Below, one piece after another: positions 12,651 to 14,275 of a stretch of DNA of 14,275 nt. Origin of the DNA: Oscillospiraceae bacterium. GTDB taxonomy: Bacteria; Bacillota_A; Clostridia; Oscillospirales; WRJC01. Within the stretch, counting starts at the first letter, position 1; every line of letters begins with the position of its first letter. The stretch is taken from positions 1-14,275 of the forward strand of contig WQXD01000067.1 of assembly GCA_009785015.1 (NCBI GenBank), given 5' to 3'. The translations under genes were made by a program, and so were the position numbers. The notes beneath the pieces were generated by a model. It searched no databases. It saw only the letters and a list, made by a program, of their open reading frames with translations, and had not been told where the DNA came from.

Positions 12651-14273
12651 TTACAAGTCGCCGCATTTATGCGGGGGGTTCAATCTGACTGTATAGCTGG
12701 CATAGCGGTAATCGCCTTCTTTGACAACCAAGCCGTCTGCCGCAAGCTCTTGTAAAATCGTGCGGATGCGCCCTTGCGTCAACCCTGTGATTTTTGTCAA
12801 TTGTAAAGTTGTCGCTTTACCATTTTCAGCTATGAAATTAAGAATTTGCTTTTTTCTATCGCTTATGTCAATCGACTGCCAATCAACTGCCGCAGTCGAT
12901 TGACATTCGATTGACGTGGTTGTGTCATTGGTTATGAGCTCTGTTCCGCGTTCCGTAAAACGCACAATTTCAAGCTCGGCAAGATGCTCAAATTTCGCGC
13001 GGTCAATACACCCATCATTACCGTTTCGGGTAAAGAGCGAACCAAGCAGCAAATAATCGTTTGTCGTCATCGCGTTTAATCGCTCGTCATCAATTTTTCG
13101 TATGAAAGCCAGCATATCGCCGTCTATGACTTTTCCTTTGAGCGTGAGCATAACGAAAAAAGCATCCGAACCGCTAAAATCGGGCAAAGGTTTCGCTTCT
13201 TTTATCGCCGTTTCGTAAATTAAGTTCATACCCTGCCCGGAACGCTCAACCAACCCGCAAAGCCTGAAAATATTTGCGATAAGCCTGTTGCGGGCATTTT
13301 GCCTGTTTAAAATATTTTCAACCGTTATACCGTGCGGAAACCCGCCGGGACTTTCGACAACAAACCTGTTTTGGTACTGACGGACGAAAATGCTCCCACC
13401 CATTTGGTAATCACGATGGCTGACAGCATTCAGCACAGCTTCACGCACAACGTCTTCGTTGAACGTGGGTACGGGGTGACGATAAAGTTTATCGCGGTAA
13501 TGCTGCTCGTCATTGCGAAGATTCACCAACTCCCAAATACGGTCGTCATAGCTGAAAAAGCCCTCTTGAAATTCTTCGCGCTGCGCGGCGGGACCGGCGG
13601 CTTCTTTTGAGCGGTATTCAAAGATTACTTCCGAATGGGGGAGCCGCTTTTGAAGTATTGCACGCTTGCCGAATAATATGAGCGCGGCGTAAGTTATACC
13701 TTTGTCGGTAACGGCGCCGCAATCACGGAGCAATTGTTCGTCGGAAAGGCTTATTATGCGCCTGTTCCGTGTATGGTCGCTCCACTTCATGCGGAATTTG
13801 TTTAAAGCCGCACTATCCAAGTCGGCGAGCGTAACATCGGCGCAAATTTCACTTGAAAAATCGTGCTCTAACTCAATGTATATTTTGCGTCGGACATCTT
13901 CCGGTATCGGAACAAGGCTGTCGCCGTCGCGCCACCAAGCTATGCCGTCAGCTTGAACGGGCAGACCCACCGGGCGGCATGCTACCTCAAAAACAAGAAC
14001 ACGCTTGCCTTCATGCTCATACAACTGAAAATCCACGCGAACGCGCAATTTATCCATCAAGCCCTTGCAAGTACGCTCCGGCTGTTCAAACGCATTACTG
14101 CCTACGACTTTGCGAGGACGCTTATCAGTTATGCCGAGAATAAATTTACCGCCGCCGCAATTCGCCAACGCACAGCAATATTTGACCGCTTCCCCGAAGT
14201 CATAGCGGGTTTTTGCTTCCTTAAACTCGAAGTGGTCGCCTTCGGTTGCGTTGAGAATTTCGTGTAATGTCAT
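12651..14273 (-). CDS. AlbA_2 (Schlafen-type) domain / RecG-like ATP-binding protein with C-terminal winged helix
   Basis: A 540-residue protein that appears complete: its ATG lies 2 bases from the window end, so its ribosome binding site and promoter are outside. Residues about 10-125 are an AlbA_2 nucleic-acid-binding domain (H-F-E-F-K-E-A, then C-G-G-G-K-F-I-L-G-I-T-D at 39-50). Residues about 275-380 carry the histidine-kinase-like ATP-binding signatures E-A-V-L-N-A-V-S-H-R-D-Y (278-289) and E-R-S-G-Q-G-M (343-349), as in proteins often annotated as RecG-like regulators. Residues about 472-525 form a winged helix (I-L-N-F-I, then T-K-I-T-G-L-T-Q-G-R-I-R-T-I-L). The linker at about 453-470 is built from short repeated DNA. 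Function is probably transcriptional or RNA-level regulation or defence; not settled for the family. Confidence 0.87.
   Translation of the reverse strand: MTLHEILNATEGDHFEFKEAKTRYDFGEAVKYCCALANCGGGKFILGITDKRPRKVVGSNAFEQPERTCKGLMDKLRVRVDFQLYEHEGKRVLVFEVACRPVGLPVQADGIAWWRDGDSLVPIPEDVRRKIYIELEHDFSSEICADVTLADLDSAALNKFRMKWSDHTRNRRIISLSDEQLLRDCGAVTDKGITYAALILFGKRAILQKRLPHSEVIFEYRSKEAAGPAAQREEFQEGFFSYDDRIWELVNLRNDEQHYRDKLYRHPVPTFNEDVVREAVLNAVSHRDYQMGGSIFVRQYQNRFVVESPGGFPHGITVENILNRQNARNRLIANIFRLCGLVERSGQGMNLIYETAIKEAKPLPDFSGSDAFFVMLTLKGKVIDGDMLAFIRKIDDERLNAMTTNDYLLLGSLFTRNGNDGCIDRAKFEHLAELEIVRFTERGTELITNDTTTSIECQSTAAVDWQSIDISDRKKQILNFIAENGKATTLQLTKITGLTQGRIRTILQELAADGLVVKEGDYRYASYTVRLNPPHKCGDL
12865..12916. 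repeat. 15-bp inverted repeat and 11-bp direct repeats inside the linker of the AlbA_2 gene
   Basis: ATGTCAATCGACTGC at 12865-12879 and its exact reverse complement at 12892-12906 flank a 12-base spacer. Direct repeats with 11-base spacing are also present: TCGATTGAC at 12896-12904 and 12907-12915, and the related ATCGACTGCC (12871-12880) and ATCAACTGCC (12882-12891). All are within the coding sequence, in the stretch that encodes the S-I-E-C-Q-S and V-D-W-Q-S-I-D linker between the ATP-binding and winged-helix domains. Confidence 0.7.
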
Positions 14274-14275
14274 AT

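Overview
The window looks like a chromosome segment of a Gram-positive, carbohydrate-degrading anaerobe, most likely a gut or rumen Clostridia-type member of the Bacillota. The reasons are two lipoprotein-type sugar-binding proteins, a CotH-family kinase, a GH28-type pectinase homologue, strong GGAGG ribosome binding sites and a near-consensus housekeeping promoter. The taxonomic call is inference; there is no rRNA or other marker gene. The central genes (about 3.2-12.0 kb) have moderate GC. The HNH gene at the left is far more AT-rich and looks acquired.

Layout. (1) Left accessory block, 1-3146: the tail of an unrecognised gene on the plus strand; a 270-base gap with a possible gene remnant and paired sequences; an AT-rich HNH endonuclease gene (minus); and a tightly packed three-gene minus-strand module (DUF3990 ADP-ribosyltransferase-like protein plus two small proteins, at least one of DUF3791 type) arranged like a toxin-antitoxin unit. 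(2) Minus-strand operon, 7723 to 3230: a membrane-anchored CotH kinase-like protein, a uroporphyrinogen-decarboxylase-family (MtaA-like) protein and a solute-binding lipoprotein, with 17-base spacing and an 11-base overlap. (3) A divergent intergenic region, 7724-7824, with a strong promoter whose -10 box lies in a perfect 16-bp palindrome. (4) Plus-strand genes: nadA (quinolinate synthase), then after a 198-base gap a second solute-binding lipoprotein paralogous to the first, and a GH28-like protein without a signal peptide, ending at a probable terminator. (5) Right accessory block, minus strand: an AlbA_2/RecG-like ATP-binding regulator with a C-terminal winged helix, followed by a Uma2-family PD-(D/E)XK nuclease-like protein.

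How the parts may work together. The lipoprotein at 8944 and the GH28-like protein at 10449 form a plausible pair: capture of an oligosaccharide outside the cell and its breakdown in the cytoplasm. The paralogous lipoprotein at 3230 sits with the CotH and UroD-like genes. No ABC permease or ATPase gene is present, so both binding proteins are orphans here. The flanking blocks resemble defence or genetic-conflict cargo. The points most worth a second look are the DUF3990 module, the AlbA_2/Uma2 pair with short direct and inverted repeats in the linker before its winged helix, the loss of the GH28 basic active-site residues, and the shared divergent promoter palindrome.
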